This document shows positions 45,859-55,820 of a stretch of DNA of 64,000 nt, piece after piece. Position numbers and translations under genes: made by a program. This DNA comes from Alphaproteobacteria bacterium. GTDB lineage: Bacteria; Pseudomonadota; Alphaproteobacteria; Bin95. Position 1 is the stretch's first letter, and the number at the start of each line of letters is the position of its first letter. A model generated the notes under the pieces. The model saw nothing but the letters and a program-made list of their open reading frames with translations. It ran no database searches and was not told the origin of the DNA. Where the stretch lies: NCBI GenBank assembly GCA_022827685.1, contig JAJEIH010000014.1:67801-131800 (forward strand). Direction: 5' to 3'.

Positions 45859-47391
45859 ATGAACGAGAACTATAGCGCGATCTCGGCCGAAGCGTTGCGC
45901 GAGGCACTGGAGGGAGAGGACGAACTGGCCATCATCGACTTTCGCGAGGAAGGCTCGTTCGCGCCGGCGCATCTGCTGCATGCCTGCAATGTCCCGCTCT
46001 CCCGGCTGGAGCTCGAAATCCGCGGCCTCGTGCCCCGTGCGGGGACCCGGATCGTCGCCACCGACAATGGCGAGGGACTGGCCGGGCGCGGCGCGGCGCG
46101 GCTTCGCGAGCTCGGCTACACCAATGTCGTCCTGTTCGCGAACGGCGTCGAAGCCTGGCGGCGGGCGGGCTACGAGGTCTTCTCCGGATTCAACGTGCCG
46201 AGCAAGGCGTTCGGCGAATATGTCGAGCACGCCTATGACACGCCGTCGGTTTCTGCCGACGAACTCAAGGAAATGCTGGACGGCCCGGACCCGGTGGTCG
46301 TGCTGGACAGCCGGCCGATGGACGAATTCCGCAACATGAACATTCCGACCGGGACCTGCTGTCCGGGGGCGGAACTGGTCTATCGCGTCCACGATCTCGC
46401 GCCGTCTCCGGATACCACGGTGATCGTCAATTGCGCGGGGCGGACGCGCAGCATCATCGGGGCGCAATCGCTTATCAATGCGGGCATTCCGAACCGGGTG
46501 GCTGCCCTCAGGAACGGCACGATGGGCTGGCATCTGGCCGGCCTGCAACTGGAGCGCGGCAATGAGCGCCCGGCGCCGGAGCCGAGCGCGGCCGGGCTGG
46601 ACGCGGCGCGCGCCTGCGCCGCGGCGGTCGCGGCGCGTTTCGAGGTGCCGGTCGTGCGCGAAATCCGGCCCGCGCCGGAACGGACGACCTATATCTTCGA
46701 CGTGCGCCATCCGCACGAATTCGAGGCGGGGCATCTCAAGGGCTCGCGTTCGGCGCCCGGCGGGCAGCTTGTGCAGGCGACCGACCGCTACGCGGCGGTG
46801 CGGGGCGCACGCATCTTCCTGGTGGACGACAACGGCGTTCGCGCCGCCATGACCGCGCACTGGCTGCGGCAGATGAACTGGGACGCGGCCGTGCTGGAAG
46901 GCGCGCTGGAGGGCGGCCCGCTGGAGACAGGGCCTGCCGCTCCCGACATTCCGGGTCTGGCCGATGTGCCGACGGTCGGCCCGGAGGCCGTCGAAGGCGC
47001 GGTCGTGGTCGATTTCGCCGACAGCCGCAGCTATGCCGAAGGCCATATACCGGGCGCATGGTTCGCGATCCGCTCGCGGCTTGCCTCGGCCCGCCTGCCG
47101 GACGCGGAACGCTATGTCTTCACCTCGCCGGACGGGCGGCTGGCGCATCTGGCCGCCGGCGATTTCGACCGCCCGGTCGCCGTGCTGGAGGGCGGCACGG
47201 AGGCATGGACCGGGCCGCTGGAAAGCGGCGCCCGGCATATGGCGGATACGGCCGACGACGTGTGGCTGAAGCCCTATGAGCAGGGCGGGACCGTCGAGGA
47301 GAACATGCAGGCCTATCTCGACTGGGAGACCGGCCTGGTGGAACAGCTGGACCGCGACGGCACGACGCGGTTCTGGAGCCGTCCCGCCTGA
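45859..47391 (+). CDS. Four-domain rhodanese-like sulfurtransferase
   Basis: A 510-residue soluble protein made of four rhodanese-like domains (about 1-110, 125-235, 255-365 and 375-470) and an acidic C-terminal tail. Only the second has an active-site cysteine: C192 in VNCAGRTRSIIG. The matching loops of the others read ATDNGEG, VDDNGVRA and TSPDGRLA, with Asp, Asp and Ser/Pro in place of cysteine. It likely moves sulfane sulfur from thiosulfate or a persulfide to an acceptor. GGAAGGAAG precedes the ATG. Genes for sulfur-donor partners are not adjacent. Confidence 0.85.
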   Translation: MNENYSAISAEALREALEGEDELAIIDFREEGSFAPAHLLHACNVPLSRLELEIRGLVPRAGTRIVATDNGEGLAGRGAARLRELGYTNVVLFANGVEAWRRAGYEVFSGFNVPSKAFGEYVEHAYDTPSVSADELKEMLDGPDPVVVLDSRPMDEFRNMNIPTGTCCPGAELVYRVHDLAPSPDTTVIVNCAGRTRSIIGAQSLINAGIPNRVAALRNGTMGWHLAGLQLERGNERPAPEPSAAGLDAARACAAAVAARFEVPVVREIRPAPERTTYIFDVRHPHEFEAGHLKGSRSAPGGQLVQATDRYAAVRGARIFLVDDNGVRAAMTAHWLRQMNWDAAVLEGALEGGPLETGPAAPDIPGLADVPTVGPEAVEGAVVVDFADSRSYAEGHIPGAWFAIRSRLASARLPDAERYVFTSPDGRLAHLAAGDFDRPVAVLEGGTEAWTGPLESGARHMADTADDVWLKPYEQGGTVEENMQAYLDWETGLVEQLDRDGTTRFWSRPA

Positions 47392-47400
47392 TCCCGGCCG

Positions 47401-48150
47401 GTGTTTCCCGGACCGGGGGCTGCGGCATTTGGGCGGCGGTTGCTGGACCTCGCGCTGCCGCCGCGCTGCGCCTTCTGCCGGGGCCCGGTCGCAGACCCGG
47501 CGACTCTCTGCGGGGCCTGCTGGTCGGACCTCGAGTTCATCGTCGAGCCGTTGTGCGACAGTTGCGGGCGGCCCTTCGCTTTCCAGGCGGAGGCCGGCTC
47601 GCTTTGCGGCGCGTGCATGGCGAAACACCCTGCCTATGACCGGGCAAGAAGCGCGCTGGTTTATGGCGGTAACGCAAGAAATCTCGTCCAGAACTTCAAG
47701 TTCCGGGACGAGACCGGCCTGGCGCCGCTGTTGTCGGCATGGGCGCGGGAAGCCGGCGCTGCGTTGCTGAAGGATGCGGACTGGATCGCCCCGGTGCCGC
47801 TTCACTGGATGCGGCTATACCAGCGGCGCTACAACCAGGCCGCGCTGCTGGCGGGACGGCTCGCCGCCGGAGGCGAAGCCGCCTTCGCTCCCGGCCTGTT
47901 GCGGCGCGTGAGGCGCACGCGCCCGCAAACGGAGCTCGGGCGCAACGAACGGGGGCGCAATGTCGCCGGCGCATTCCGCGTCGCGCCGGCCTGGCGGGAC
48001 CGGGTTCGCGGCGCGCGAATCGTCGTCGTGGACGATGTGTTGACGACCGGGGCGACGCTCGAGGCCTGCGCGCGGACCCTCAAGCGCGCCGGCGCGGCCC
48101 GTGTCGATGCCCTGACCGTGGCCCGTGTCGATAGCCCGGACCGGGTTTAG
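47401..48150 (+). CDS. comF: ComF-family phosphoribosyltransferase-like protein
   Basis: A 249-residue protein with an N-terminal double zinc-finger ([29 protein letters not shown]) and a type I phosphoribosyltransferase domain with the PRPP loop [12 protein letters not shown]. The [10 protein letters not shown] and [21 protein letters not shown] stretches are hallmarks of ComF/GntX, associated with DNA uptake or carbon use. GTG start, 9 bases after the rhodanese gene. Convergent with ndk (4-base overlap). Confidence 0.92.
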   Translation: MFPGPGAAAFGRRLLDLALPPRCAFCRGPVADPATLCGACWSDLEFIVEPLCDSCGRPFAFQAEAGSLCGACMAKHPAYDRARSALVYGGNARNLVQNFKFRDETGLAPLLSAWAREAGAALLKDADWIAPVPLHWMRLYQRRYNQAALLAGRLAAGGEAAFAPGLLRRVRRTRPQTELGRNERGRNVAGAFRVAPAWRDRVRGARIVVVDDVLTTGATLEACARTLKRAGAARVDALTVARVDSPDRV

Positions 48151-48569
48151 CCGACGACTTCGCAGGCGCTGAAGAAATAGGCGATCTCGCGCGCCGCGCT
48201 CTCGGGAGAGTCGGAGCCGTGGACGGAATTCGCCTCGATCGATTCGCCGTAGTCCTTGCGGATCGTGCCCTCGGCCGCATTGGCCGGGTTGGTGACGCCC
48301 ATGATCTCCCGATTGAGTTCGATGGCGCCCTCGCATTCCAGCACCTGCACTACGACGGGCCCCGAGGTCATGAAGGTGCAGAGATCGTCGAAAAAGGGCC
48401 GCTCGCTGTGCTCGGCGTAGAAGCCTTCCGCCTGCTCCCGCGTCAGCCGGATGCGCTTCTGGGCCACGACCCTGAGCCCGGCCTTCTCCAGCCGGGCGGT
48501 GATCTCTCCCGTCAGCTGGCGTCGGGTCGCGTCGGGCTTCACGATGGACAATGTGCGTTCGGTCGCCAC
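48147..48569 (-). CDS. ndk: Nucleoside diphosphate kinase
   Basis: A 140-residue enzyme that equilibrates NTP pools by phosphate transfer through H117 (NSVHGSDS). The opening [12 protein letters not shown] and the [15 protein letters not shown] segment are diagnostic. The GTG at 48569 has GGGAGGAG at an 8-base spacing and gives the standard length; the longer frame to 48728 does not look coding. Confidence 0.97.
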   Translation of the reverse strand: MATERTLSIVKPDATRRQLTGEITARLEKAGLRVVAQKRIRLTREQAEGFYAEHSERPFFDDLCTFMTSGPVVVQVLECEGAIELNREIMGVTNPANAAEGTIRKDYGESIEANSVHGSDSPESAAREIAYFFSACEVVG

Positions 48570-48636
48570 TTCAGGTCTCCTCCCCAGCATGGCGGGCGCG
48601 GCGTTATAGCCATGCCGCCTTGCCCGCACAACGGCG

Positions 48637-49089
48637 CTATTCGGACTGCGGCCAGCCCTGCGGCCCGAACCGCAGATATGCGGGCCGGCTTCCCTCGTCG
48701 CGGAATGCGGCAAACCGGTCGCGGGCAATGTCGCGCATTGCGGGGTCGCGCCGGTCGAACAGGTATGCGGTGCCGGCGAATCCCTCGCGTCCGTCCAGCG
48801 GCGCGTCGTCCACCAGGACGAGCAGGTCGGCCGCGTTGGGATTTCCGGGCGCCGCCGTCAGCCATACCGGATGCTCGGCGGGGTCGCCCTCGCATCCATG
48901 CGGCAGGAAGCTGTCATTGCGGTAGGTCCACAACCCCTGGTCGAGCGCCGCCACCCGTTCGTCCTGGCCGAGGCGGACGCAGACCCGCCGGCCCTCGGCC
49001 AGCGCAGCTTCCAGCAGCCGGCCGAGGCCGAGGTCCAGCGGCGCGCCGTCTAGGTCGTAGAAGACCGGCGGGTCAGCTTTCGCAGACAT
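48637..49089 (-). CDS. holC: DNA polymerase III chi subunit
   Basis: A 150-residue clamp-loader accessory that contacts SSB. The family pattern is present: [54 protein letters not shown] and [12 protein letters not shown]-like segments. Its start overlaps the 3' end of pepA by 17 bases, so the two are coupled; pepA-holC is a common pair in proteobacteria. Confidence 0.92.
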   Translation of the reverse strand: MSAKADPPVFYDLDGAPLDLGLGRLLEAALAEGRRVCVRLGQDERVAALDQGLWTYRNDSFLPHGCEGDPAEHPVWLTAAPGNPNAADLLVLVDDAPLDGREGFAGTAYLFDRRDPAMRDIARDRFAAFRDEGSRPAYLRFGPQGWPQSE

Positions 49090-50530
49090 CCCGGACCAGC
49101 CGGTCGAGCAGGCGCACGCCGTAGCCCGTCGCTCCCTTTGGCACCGTCGGACGCGCCTTGTCGGTCCAGGCCGTGCCGGCGATGTCCAGGTGAGCCCAGG
49201 GCGTATCGCCGACGAAGCGCTTCAGGAACTGCGCCGCGGATATCGCGCCCGCCTCGCGTGGACCGATGTTCTTCATGTCGGCGATGTGGGACTCGAGCAT
49301 CTTGTCGTAGGCGTCATGGAGCGGAAACTGCCACAATTTTTCGTCCACGGCCGCGCCTGCCGACATCAGCGACTCTGCCAGCGCGTCGTTGTTGGAGAAC
49401 ATGCCGGCATATTCGTGGGCAAGCGCCATCACCATGGCGCCGGTGAGCGTTGCCAGATCGACCACGGCATGCGGTTCATATCGCTCGATGACATAGGCCA
49501 GCAGGTCCGCCAGGACGAGGCGGCCCTCAGCATCGGTGTTGATAACCTCGACGGTCTGTCCGGAGTAGCTCGTCACGACGTCGCCGGGCCGCTGGGCCGT
49601 CGCCGAAGGCATGTTTTCCACCAGGCCCACGATACCGACGACATTCGCGGCCGCCTTGCGCCCGGCTATGGCCTTCATGGCTCCGGCCACGGCGGCGGAT
49701 CCCCCCATGTCCCATTTCATCTCTTCCATGCCGCCGCTAGGCTTGATCGAGATGCCGCCGGTATCGAACGTGACGCCCTTGCCGACGAGGGCGATCGGCG
49801 GCTCCTCCCCGCCCTGCCAGCGCATGACGACGACCCGGGCCTCGCGCGCGCTTCCCTGCGCCACGCCCAGCAGTGTCGCCATTTTCAGGTCTTCAAGCGC
49901 CGCCTGGTCGAACACCTCCACGGAAACGCCGAGCGCCTCCAGTTCGCGAAGCCCGTCCGCATAGCTCTCCGGATAAAGGACATTGCCCGGCTCCGAGACG
50001 AAGTCGCGCGCGAAGGCAACGGCCTCGACAATCCTGGCGCCGTCCTGCTCGTAGGACCGGCGTGCTTCTTCGGCGTCCGGCGCCGCGACCACAAGTTCCG
50101 CGAGCGCCGGCTTGTCCTTGTCCTTCAGTGTCGTGCGGTATTTGTCGAACCGGTAGGCGGCAAGGGCTGCGCCGAGGCCGGCAGCGGCAGCGGAGCCGGT
50201 CTGCGGCCAGACCAGTGTCGCCGAACTGGAACCCGACCTGGCGAGCGCGGAATAGACGGTGCCGCCCACATCTTCAGCGAGCCGGGCATCCAGCTCCTCT
50301 CCGACACCGACGACCAGCACCCGCTCCGCGTCCAGGCCGAAAGGTGCCATCACCTCGATCGTGGCCTTCGCCTCGCCGTCGAAACGAGAAGCCGCCATCG
50401 CTTGCGAAAGGGCGCCGGATGCGGCGGCGTCCGCCTCGGCCGCCAGGCCATCCAGGGCCCCTCCCTTTGCAACTGTGAGCACCAGGGCTCCCGAGCGGGG
50501 CAGGGCGGGAGCGGCGAAAGAAACCTTCAT
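49073..50530 (-). CDS. pepA: Leucyl aminopeptidase
   Basis: A 485-residue M17 metallopeptidase that removes N-terminal residues from peptides. The two-metal site is in VGKGVTFDTGGISIKP, MKWDMGGSA and the signature NTDAEGRLVLADLLAY. The C-terminal PWAHLDIAGTAW is also typical. The ATG at 50530 has GAGGG 6 bases upstream; a second ATG at 50542 is possible. In some bacteria PepA also binds DNA. Divergent from lptF, 54 bases away. Confidence 0.95.
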   Translation of the reverse strand: MKVSFAAPALPRSGALVLTVAKGGALDGLAAEADAAASGALSQAMAASRFDGEAKATIEVMAPFGLDAERVLVVGVGEELDARLAEDVGGTVYSALARSGSSSATLVWPQTGSAAAAGLGAALAAYRFDKYRTTLKDKDKPALAELVVAAPDAEEARRSYEQDGARIVEAVAFARDFVSEPGNVLYPESYADGLRELEALGVSVEVFDQAALEDLKMATLLGVAQGSAREARVVVMRWQGGEEPPIALVGKGVTFDTGGISIKPSGGMEEMKWDMGGSAAVAGAMKAIAGRKAAANVVGIVGLVENMPSATAQRPGDVVTSYSGQTVEVINTDAEGRLVLADLLAYVIERYEPHAVVDLATLTGAMVMALAHEYAGMFSNNDALAESLMSAGAAVDEKLWQFPLHDAYDKMLESHIADMKNIGPREAGAISAAQFLKRFVGDTPWAHLDIAGTAWTDKARPTVPKGATGYGVRLLDRLVRDVCES

Positions 50531-50584
50531 CGTGACCCTCATGCGGCTTGTCTGATTTTCGGTAAAGCAGCATACAGGCACGCG

Positions 50585-51679
50585 ATGCGCCAGACCGATC
50601 TTTATGTCCTGCGGCGTTTGCTTGTCGCGCTCGGCGCCGCGGCCGGCGCTCTGGCCCCTCTGCTGCTGCTGGCGACAGCGCTGCGTTTCGTCGATGACAT
50701 CGTGGAACGCGGCATTGCCATCGAGATGTTCGCGGCGCTCGTGATGCTGGCGCTGCCGTATCTCGCGAGTGTGGGGCTGCCTTTGGCGCTGCTGATTTCC
50801 GTCCTGCTCGTCTATGTCCGGATGGCTTCCGACAGCGAGGTGATCGTGATGCGCGCGGCCGGCGTCAGCGACCTGCGTCTGGCGGCGCCCGCATTGCTGC
50901 TGGGACTGGTGGTGATGGGAATCGTCACCTGGAATGCGCTCGTGTTGGCGCCCGCCTCGGAGAGGGAGCTTCGAGACCTCCAGTCGATCCTGAGGGACCG
51001 TTTTTCGGTGCTGTTCGTCCGGCCGGGCGTCTTCCGGCAGATCGGCCGGGACATGACGCTGTTTGTCCAGGACGGCGTCGGCACCAGCGAGTATTCCGGA
51101 ATTCTGCTGCAGGACGACAGGAACCCCGACCGGCGCATAACCTACCTGGCCGAAAGGGGGACCGCGACGATAGCGGACGGCGTGCCGACGCTGGTCGCAT
51201 TCAATGGAAGCCGGCAGGAAATCGACCGAAAATCCGGCCGCCTGACCCTCATATATTTCGATCGCAACACGATTGAACTGAACTTGCCGGCCATTCCGAA
51301 GAGGTCGCGCAGCCGGCGGGAGCGGAGTTTGGGCGAGCTTCTGAATCCGTCCGTCGAAGAGGTCGGACAAGCAAATGTCGCGAAGCACAAGGCGGAGGGG
51401 CATTTTCGACTCGCCAGCGGCCTTATGCCCGGCGCCGTGACCGCCGTCGCGCTTGCATGCCTGCTTTTGGGGGGCATAAATCGCCGCGGCCAGTCCTTCA
51501 GGCCGGCCCTGGCTGGCGCGCTTGCCTTCGGCCTTCTTGTGGGAGCTTTCGCAGTGAAGGCGGCGGTGGCGAAGCTGCCGGCGCTTGCGGGCCTCCAATA
51601 TGCGATCGGGGCGGTGCCTATCCTGGTCGGGTTCGCGCTCCTGGCAATGGGCGGTCGCCGCCGTCCGCTGCCCGTCTGA
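50585..51679 (+). CDS. lptF: Lipopolysaccharide export permease LptF
   Basis: A 364-residue inner-membrane permease of the LptBFGC lipopolysaccharide extractor. It has helices at the N-terminus (LLVALGAAAGALAPLLLLATALRFVDD) and C-terminus and a periplasmic beta-jellyroll between them (residues about 130-240). VMRAAGVSD is the coupling-helix region contacting LptB. It starts the lptF-lptG-surA-like-pdxA-rsmA run and is divergent from pepA. Confidence 0.93.
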   Translation: MRQTDLYVLRRLLVALGAAAGALAPLLLLATALRFVDDIVERGIAIEMFAALVMLALPYLASVGLPLALLISVLLVYVRMASDSEVIVMRAAGVSDLRLAAPALLLGLVVMGIVTWNALVLAPASERELRDLQSILRDRFSVLFVRPGVFRQIGRDMTLFVQDGVGTSEYSGILLQDDRNPDRRITYLAERGTATIADGVPTLVAFNGSRQEIDRKSGRLTLIYFDRNTIELNLPAIPKRSRSRRERSLGELLNPSVEEVGQANVAKHKAEGHFRLASGLMPGAVTAVALACLLLGGINRRGQSFRPALAGALAFGLLVGAFAVKAAVAKLPALAGLQYAIGAVPILVGFALLAMGGRRRPLPV

Positions 51680-51696
51680 AGAGAGGCGCGGCGAGA

Positions 51697-52788
51697 ATGG
51701 GACAATTCGGAGTGCTCTCCCGTTATCTGGCCCGGCGGTTTTTCCTGTGGGTCTGCATCGTGCTGGTCGTATTGGCTGCCCTCGTCTGGCTGATCGGCAT
51801 GATTGAGCTGTTGCGCCGGTCCGGGTCCAGAGACGAAGCGACGTTTGGAATCGTGCTGGAGATGGCGGCGCTGGAATTGCCGGCAATGCTTGAACTCCTG
51901 CTGCCGTTCGCAGTGCTCTTCGGCGCCTTGTTCGCGTTCGACCGTCTTGGACGGCACAACGAATTGACGGCTGCGCACGGGGCCGGCGTCTCGGTCTGGA
52001 AGGTATTGTTGCCGGCGCTGGCGGTCGCATTCGTGCTGGGCGCGGGAGCGGTGGTGTTTTACGGCCCGCTTGCAGCGGCCGCCCAGGGGCGCTTCGATCG
52101 GCTTGAGGCGCGGTATTTCGGCAGCGCCGCTCCCGTGTCGTCGATTTCCCAATCCGGACTCTGGCTGCGGGAAGTCGATGACGGGGACCTGACCATTCTG
52201 TTTGCCGACCGGGTCGACAAGGAACGCATTCTGCACGATGTCGTGGTCTATCGTTTCGAGGGGCTGCGCCACTTCCGCAACCGCCTGGATGCCGGCTCGG
52301 CGGAATTGCGCGATGGATACTGGTTCCTGAAGGGCGTTTGGGACGCCGGCTCCGGCGGTGCGCCTGCCCGCCGGGTTGCGGAGAGGATTCCTACAACGCT
52401 CAGCTGGGAGCATATCGAAGACGGTCTGACAGGCCCGGCGACCATGTCGGTCTGGAGATTGCCGGCATATATCGAAGCGCTGGAGGAGGCGGGCTTTCAG
52501 GCGCGAAAGCACCGGCTCCGGTTTCATGCCCTGCTCGCGTCCGTCGTCCTGACTGCGGCGATGCTCCTGATCGGGGCGGCGGTCTCGATCCGGTCGCGGC
52601 GGCGCGGCGGGACAGCCGTAATGCTCTCCGCCGGCGTCGGGGCCGGTTTCCTGCTGTTTATCCTGTCGGATGTCGTGTTTGCGCTTGGCCTGTCGGGGCG
52701 GGCGCCGGTCGTGCTGGCGGCCTGGACGCCGGCAGCGGCGGCGGTGATGCTGGGCTGCGCTGCGCTCTTGCATCTGGAGGACGGCTAA
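51697..52788 (+). CDS. lptG: Lipopolysaccharide export permease LptG
   Basis: A 363-residue partner of LptF with the same helix/jellyroll/helix plan. Its opening is LSRYLARRFFLWVCIVLVVLAALVWLIGMIELLRRS, a textbook LptG start. RLGRHNELTAAHGAGVSVW is the LptB-coupling segment, and the last helices hold GAGFLLFILSDVV. The ATG at 51697 is 17 bases after lptF. The two form the transmembrane channel of the LPS exporter. Confidence 0.93.
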   Translation: MGQFGVLSRYLARRFFLWVCIVLVVLAALVWLIGMIELLRRSGSRDEATFGIVLEMAALELPAMLELLLPFAVLFGALFAFDRLGRHNELTAAHGAGVSVWKVLLPALAVAFVLGAGAVVFYGPLAAAAQGRFDRLEARYFGSAAPVSSISQSGLWLREVDDGDLTILFADRVDKERILHDVVVYRFEGLRHFRNRLDAGSAELRDGYWFLKGVWDAGSGGAPARRVAERIPTTLSWEHIEDGLTGPATMSVWRLPAYIEALEEAGFQARKHRLRFHALLASVVLTAAMLLIGAAVSIRSRRRGGTAVMLSAGVGAGFLLFILSDVVFALGLSGRAPVVLAAWTPAAAAVMLGCAALLHLEDG

Positions 52789-52829
52789 CGGCATAACTGC
52801 AACTGCCGAGACAGACGGAAACGGCGAAG

Positions 52830-53780
52830 ATGCGTAGCGTGTGCCTGCGGTTTGTTTTCTTGTTCTGCGGTCTGGCCGCCTGCAGTGTTGCCCAGGCCCA
52901 GCAGGCCGGTCGGATTGTCGCGGTCGTCAACGACGACATCATCACCCGATACGACGTGATTGCCCGGCTGGGCATCGCGTTGTCCTCCTCTAATGTCCGG
53001 GACACTCCGGAGATTCGCCGCCGGCTCGGATCCCAGATTCTGCGAACCCTTATGGATGAACGCCTGCAAAGCCAGGAAGCGGGGCGGCTCGGGGTCCGCG
53101 TGAGCGAACGCGAGATCGGGCGGCAGATCGAGAACATCGAGAAGCGCAACAATCTTCCGCCCGGAGGACTGGTCCAATTCTTCCGCAACAACAGGCTCGA
53201 TTTCGAGGCGCTGAAGGAGCATCTGCGGGTAGAGGCCGCCTGGAACACGGTCGTGGCCCGGCGGATCGCGCCGCGCATCGAGGTCGGAGCGGGCGAGATC
53301 GATGCGCGCCTTGCGGAACGGCGCGCCGCCGCCGGATCCACGGAATATGTCGCTTCGGAAATCTTCCTCGAGCTGGACGACCCGGCAAGGGAAAGCGAGG
53401 TCCGCGCCGCAGCGGACGGGATCGTGGCGCAATTGCGCGCCGGCGCCTCCTTTGACGGGCTGGCCAGACAGTTCTCGCAATCCTCTTCCGCGGCTATCGG
53501 CGGCGACCTCGGGCGGGTGCGGGCCGGGCAGCTCGACGCCCGTCTGGAGGCCGCGCTCGACGCCCTGACCCCAAATGGCGTTTCTGCCCCGGTTCGCCTT
53601 GAGGACGGGTTCTACATCCTCCTGCTTCGTGAGCGGAGCGTCGTCGAGAGCGCGGCGGGCGAAGACGCCACGGAACGGGCCGGTATTGAGCGGCGGTTGC
53701 GCGTGGAGCGCATCAGCCGGCGGGCTGACCGCTATTTGCAGGACCTGCGCCGGTCTGCACTGATATTTCGCCGGAGATGA
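52830..53780 (+). CDS. surA: SurA-like periplasmic chaperone / peptidyl-prolyl isomerase
   Basis: A 316-residue exported protein: signal peptide 1-23 (FLFCGLAACSVAQAQ), SurA N-terminal chaperone segment (AVVNDDIITRYDV), LMDERLQSQEA, then one parvulin-type PPIase domain (ASFDGLARQFSQSSSAAIGGDLGRVRAGQLD). E. coli SurA has two parvulin domains; one is usual in alphaproteobacteria. It assists outer-membrane protein assembly. It follows lptG, sharing the LPS/OMP biogenesis theme, and has the conserved surA-pdxA-rsmA order. Confidence 0.9.
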   Translation: MRSVCLRFVFLFCGLAACSVAQAQQAGRIVAVVNDDIITRYDVIARLGIALSSSNVRDTPEIRRRLGSQILRTLMDERLQSQEAGRLGVRVSEREIGRQIENIEKRNNLPPGGLVQFFRNNRLDFEALKEHLRVEAAWNTVVARRIAPRIEVGAGEIDARLAERRAAAGSTEYVASEIFLELDDPARESEVRAAADGIVAQLRAGASFDGLARQFSQSSSAAIGGDLGRVRAGQLDARLEAALDALTPNGVSAPVRLEDGFYILLLRERSVVESAAGEDATERAGIERRLRVERISRRADRYLQDLRRSALIFRRR

Positions 53781-53784
53781 CCCC

Positions 53785-54759
53785 TTGCAGCCGCTCGCGC
53801 TGACCATGGGCGAACCGGGCGGCGTCGGCGGAGAGCTTGCGCTCAAGGCCTGGGCTGCGCCCGGTGTTCCGGCCTTCTTCTTGGCAGGCGATCCTGGGTG
53901 GCTGGCCCGGATAGATCCCGCTGCTCCCGTCCGCGAGATAAGGCGCCCCGGCGAGGCCGCGCAGATATTTCCGGATGCCTTGCCGGTGCTGCCCCTGCCG
54001 CTTACGGCGCCGGTCAGGCCGGGAACGGCCGACCCCGCGCATGCGCCCGCGGTTGTCGCTTCCATCGAGCGGGCGGTGGCGGCGGTTCGCGCAGGCGAGG
54101 CTTCGGCGGTTGTCACGCTACCGGTCCAGAAGGAAAGCCTGATAAGCGCCGGCTTCGCCCATCCGGGCCACACCGAGTTCCTGGCCGAGCTTACCGGCGC
54201 CCGGCGCCCGGTCATGATGCTGGTCGGCAAGCACCTCCGAACGGTTCCGATGACCGTGCATATTCCGCTTTCGGAGGTCGCGGGCCGGCTGACGGCAACC
54301 CTTGTCGAAGACACGGCGCGCATCGTCGCGCACGACCTGCGGGCCGATTTCGGCATTGCCGCGCCGCGGCTCGCGCTGGCGGGGCTGAACCCCCATGCCG
54401 GGGAGGGCGGGGCACTGGGGCTGGAAGAGGACGCGATCATGGCTCCGGCTGCGGCCAGGCTCCGCCAGGAAGGATTCGACATTCGAGGACCGCTCCCGGC
54501 GGACACGCTCTTCCATGCTGAAGCGCGAGCCCGGTATGACGCCGCGCTTTGCCCCTATCACGACCAGGCGCTGATTCCGGTGAAGATGCTCGATTTTCAT
54601 AATGCGGTGAACGTCACGCTCGGCCTGCCGATCGTGCGGACCTCGCCCGACCACGGAACGGCGCTCGACATTGCCGGCGCCGGCCGCGCGCGGCCCGACA
54701 GCCTGATTGCGGCCCTGAAACTGGCCGGCCAGATGGCAGAGCGCCGGCAAGGTGTCTGA
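53785..54759 (+). CDS. pdxA: 4-hydroxythreonine-4-phosphate dehydrogenase
   Basis: A 324-residue enzyme of the DXP-dependent vitamin B6 pathway. Motifs are PLALTMGEPGGVGGELALKAW, GHTEFLAELTG with a metal His, LNPHAGEGGALGLEE, YDAALCPYHDQALIPVKML and RTSPDHGTALDIAG. The TTG at 53785 is preceded by CGGAGA at 8 bases and lies 4 bases after the SurA-like gene. It overlaps rsmA by 8 bases. Confidence 0.95.
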   Translation: MQPLALTMGEPGGVGGELALKAWAAPGVPAFFLAGDPGWLARIDPAAPVREIRRPGEAAQIFPDALPVLPLPLTAPVRPGTADPAHAPAVVASIERAVAAVRAGEASAVVTLPVQKESLISAGFAHPGHTEFLAELTGARRPVMMLVGKHLRTVPMTVHIPLSEVAGRLTATLVEDTARIVAHDLRADFGIAAPRLALAGLNPHAGEGGALGLEEDAIMAPAAARLRQEGFDIRGPLPADTLFHAEARARYDAALCPYHDQALIPVKMLDFHNAVNVTLGLPIVRTSPDHGTALDIAGAGRARPDSLIAALKLAGQMAERRQGV

Positions 54760-55567
54760 CGGCAAGCTGCCGCGCCCGCAGGACCTGATCCGCCGGTACG
54801 GACTGGGCGCCCGCCGCGCGCTTGGCCAGCATTTCCTGCTCGATCCCGGCATTGCCGACCGCATCGCCCGTGCGGCGGGTCCTCTGGAGGGACGGACGGC
54901 GGTCGAGATCGGGCCCGGACCCGGCGGCCTCACGCGCGCGCTGCTGGAGGCCGGCGCCGAACGGATCGTTGCAGTCGAGCGTGACGCCCGCTGCGTGGAG
55001 GCGCTCGCGGAACTGGCGGCGGCCGGCGAGGGACGGCTTCGGGTGCTGGCCGCCGACGCGCTTGAGGTGGACCTTGCCGCGCTCGGCCCCGCGCCGATCA
55101 AGGTCGTCGCCAATCTGCCATACAACATCGCAACGCCCCTGCTGGTCGGCTGGCTGCGACGCCCGGACGGTATCGAATCCATGACGCTGATGTTCCAGAA
55201 GGAGGTGGCCGACCGGCTGCTGGCATTGCCGGGCAGCAGGGCGCGGGGACGGCTCTCGGTTCTCGCGCAATGGCGCGCCGAAGTCCGCCACTGTTTCGAT
55301 TTGCCGCCCGGCGCTTTCACGCCGCCGCCGAAAGTCTCCTCCAGCGTGGTTGCGCTGACGCCGCGCCTTTCGCCGGTCCCGGCGCATCCGGGCGACCTGG
55401 AGACGGTCACGGCCCGCGCTTTCGGAGGACGGCGGAAGATGCTCCGGCGCACGCTCGGCGACCTGCCCGCCCGCGCAGGACTGGACGGAACCATGCGCCC
55501 CGAGGAGCTGACGGTGGACGACTTCTGCGCGCTTGCGGTGGCGCTGCGGGATACGGACCCCCAATAG
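54752..55567 (+). CDS. rsmA: 16S rRNA dimethyladenosine transferase (KsgA)
   Basis: A 271-residue methyltransferase that dimethylates A1518 and A1519 in 16S rRNA. It has ALGQHFLLDPGIADRI, the SAM-binding VEIGPGPGGLT, the catalytic NLPYNIATP and FQKEVADRLLA. The C-terminal helical domain has FTPPPKVSSSVV. GTG start inside pdxA (8-base overlap). It is the last gene of the envelope operon, followed by a repeat-rich gap. Confidence 0.96.
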   Translation: MSDGKLPRPQDLIRRYGLGARRALGQHFLLDPGIADRIARAAGPLEGRTAVEIGPGPGGLTRALLEAGAERIVAVERDARCVEALAELAAAGEGRLRVLAADALEVDLAALGPAPIKVVANLPYNIATPLLVGWLRRPDGIESMTLMFQKEVADRLLALPGSRARGRLSVLAQWRAEVRHCFDLPPGAFTPPPKVSSSVVALTPRLSPVPAHPGDLETVTARAFGGRRKMLRRTLGDLPARAGLDGTMRPEELTVDDFCALAVALRDTDPQ

Positions 55568-55820
55568 CGCCGCCGCATTCTGGCCTCGCGTTCGCCGCCG
55601 GAAAGGGAACACCCATCGAACACGTCATGCGATGTCATGTTTTGTCATGCGGGCCCGGCGGGACCCCCTGCGATGTGTCATGGAATGTCATGTTCTGCAT
55701 GCGCACGGTGCATATCCTGTGGTCCGTTCAGGCATGGCCTCAGGCCCTCTTGCTCCCTCCTTCGCCTGGCTGGCGCATGATCGGTTCGGGTTGAAACGGT
55801 GCCGAATGCGCAATCCCGAT

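Noticed and set aside
45829-47805. Upstream extension of the methyltransferase frame on the minus strand
   Set aside because: It is antisense to the rhodanese gene; methyltransferase similarity begins only at MIPQLFDRG (45828).
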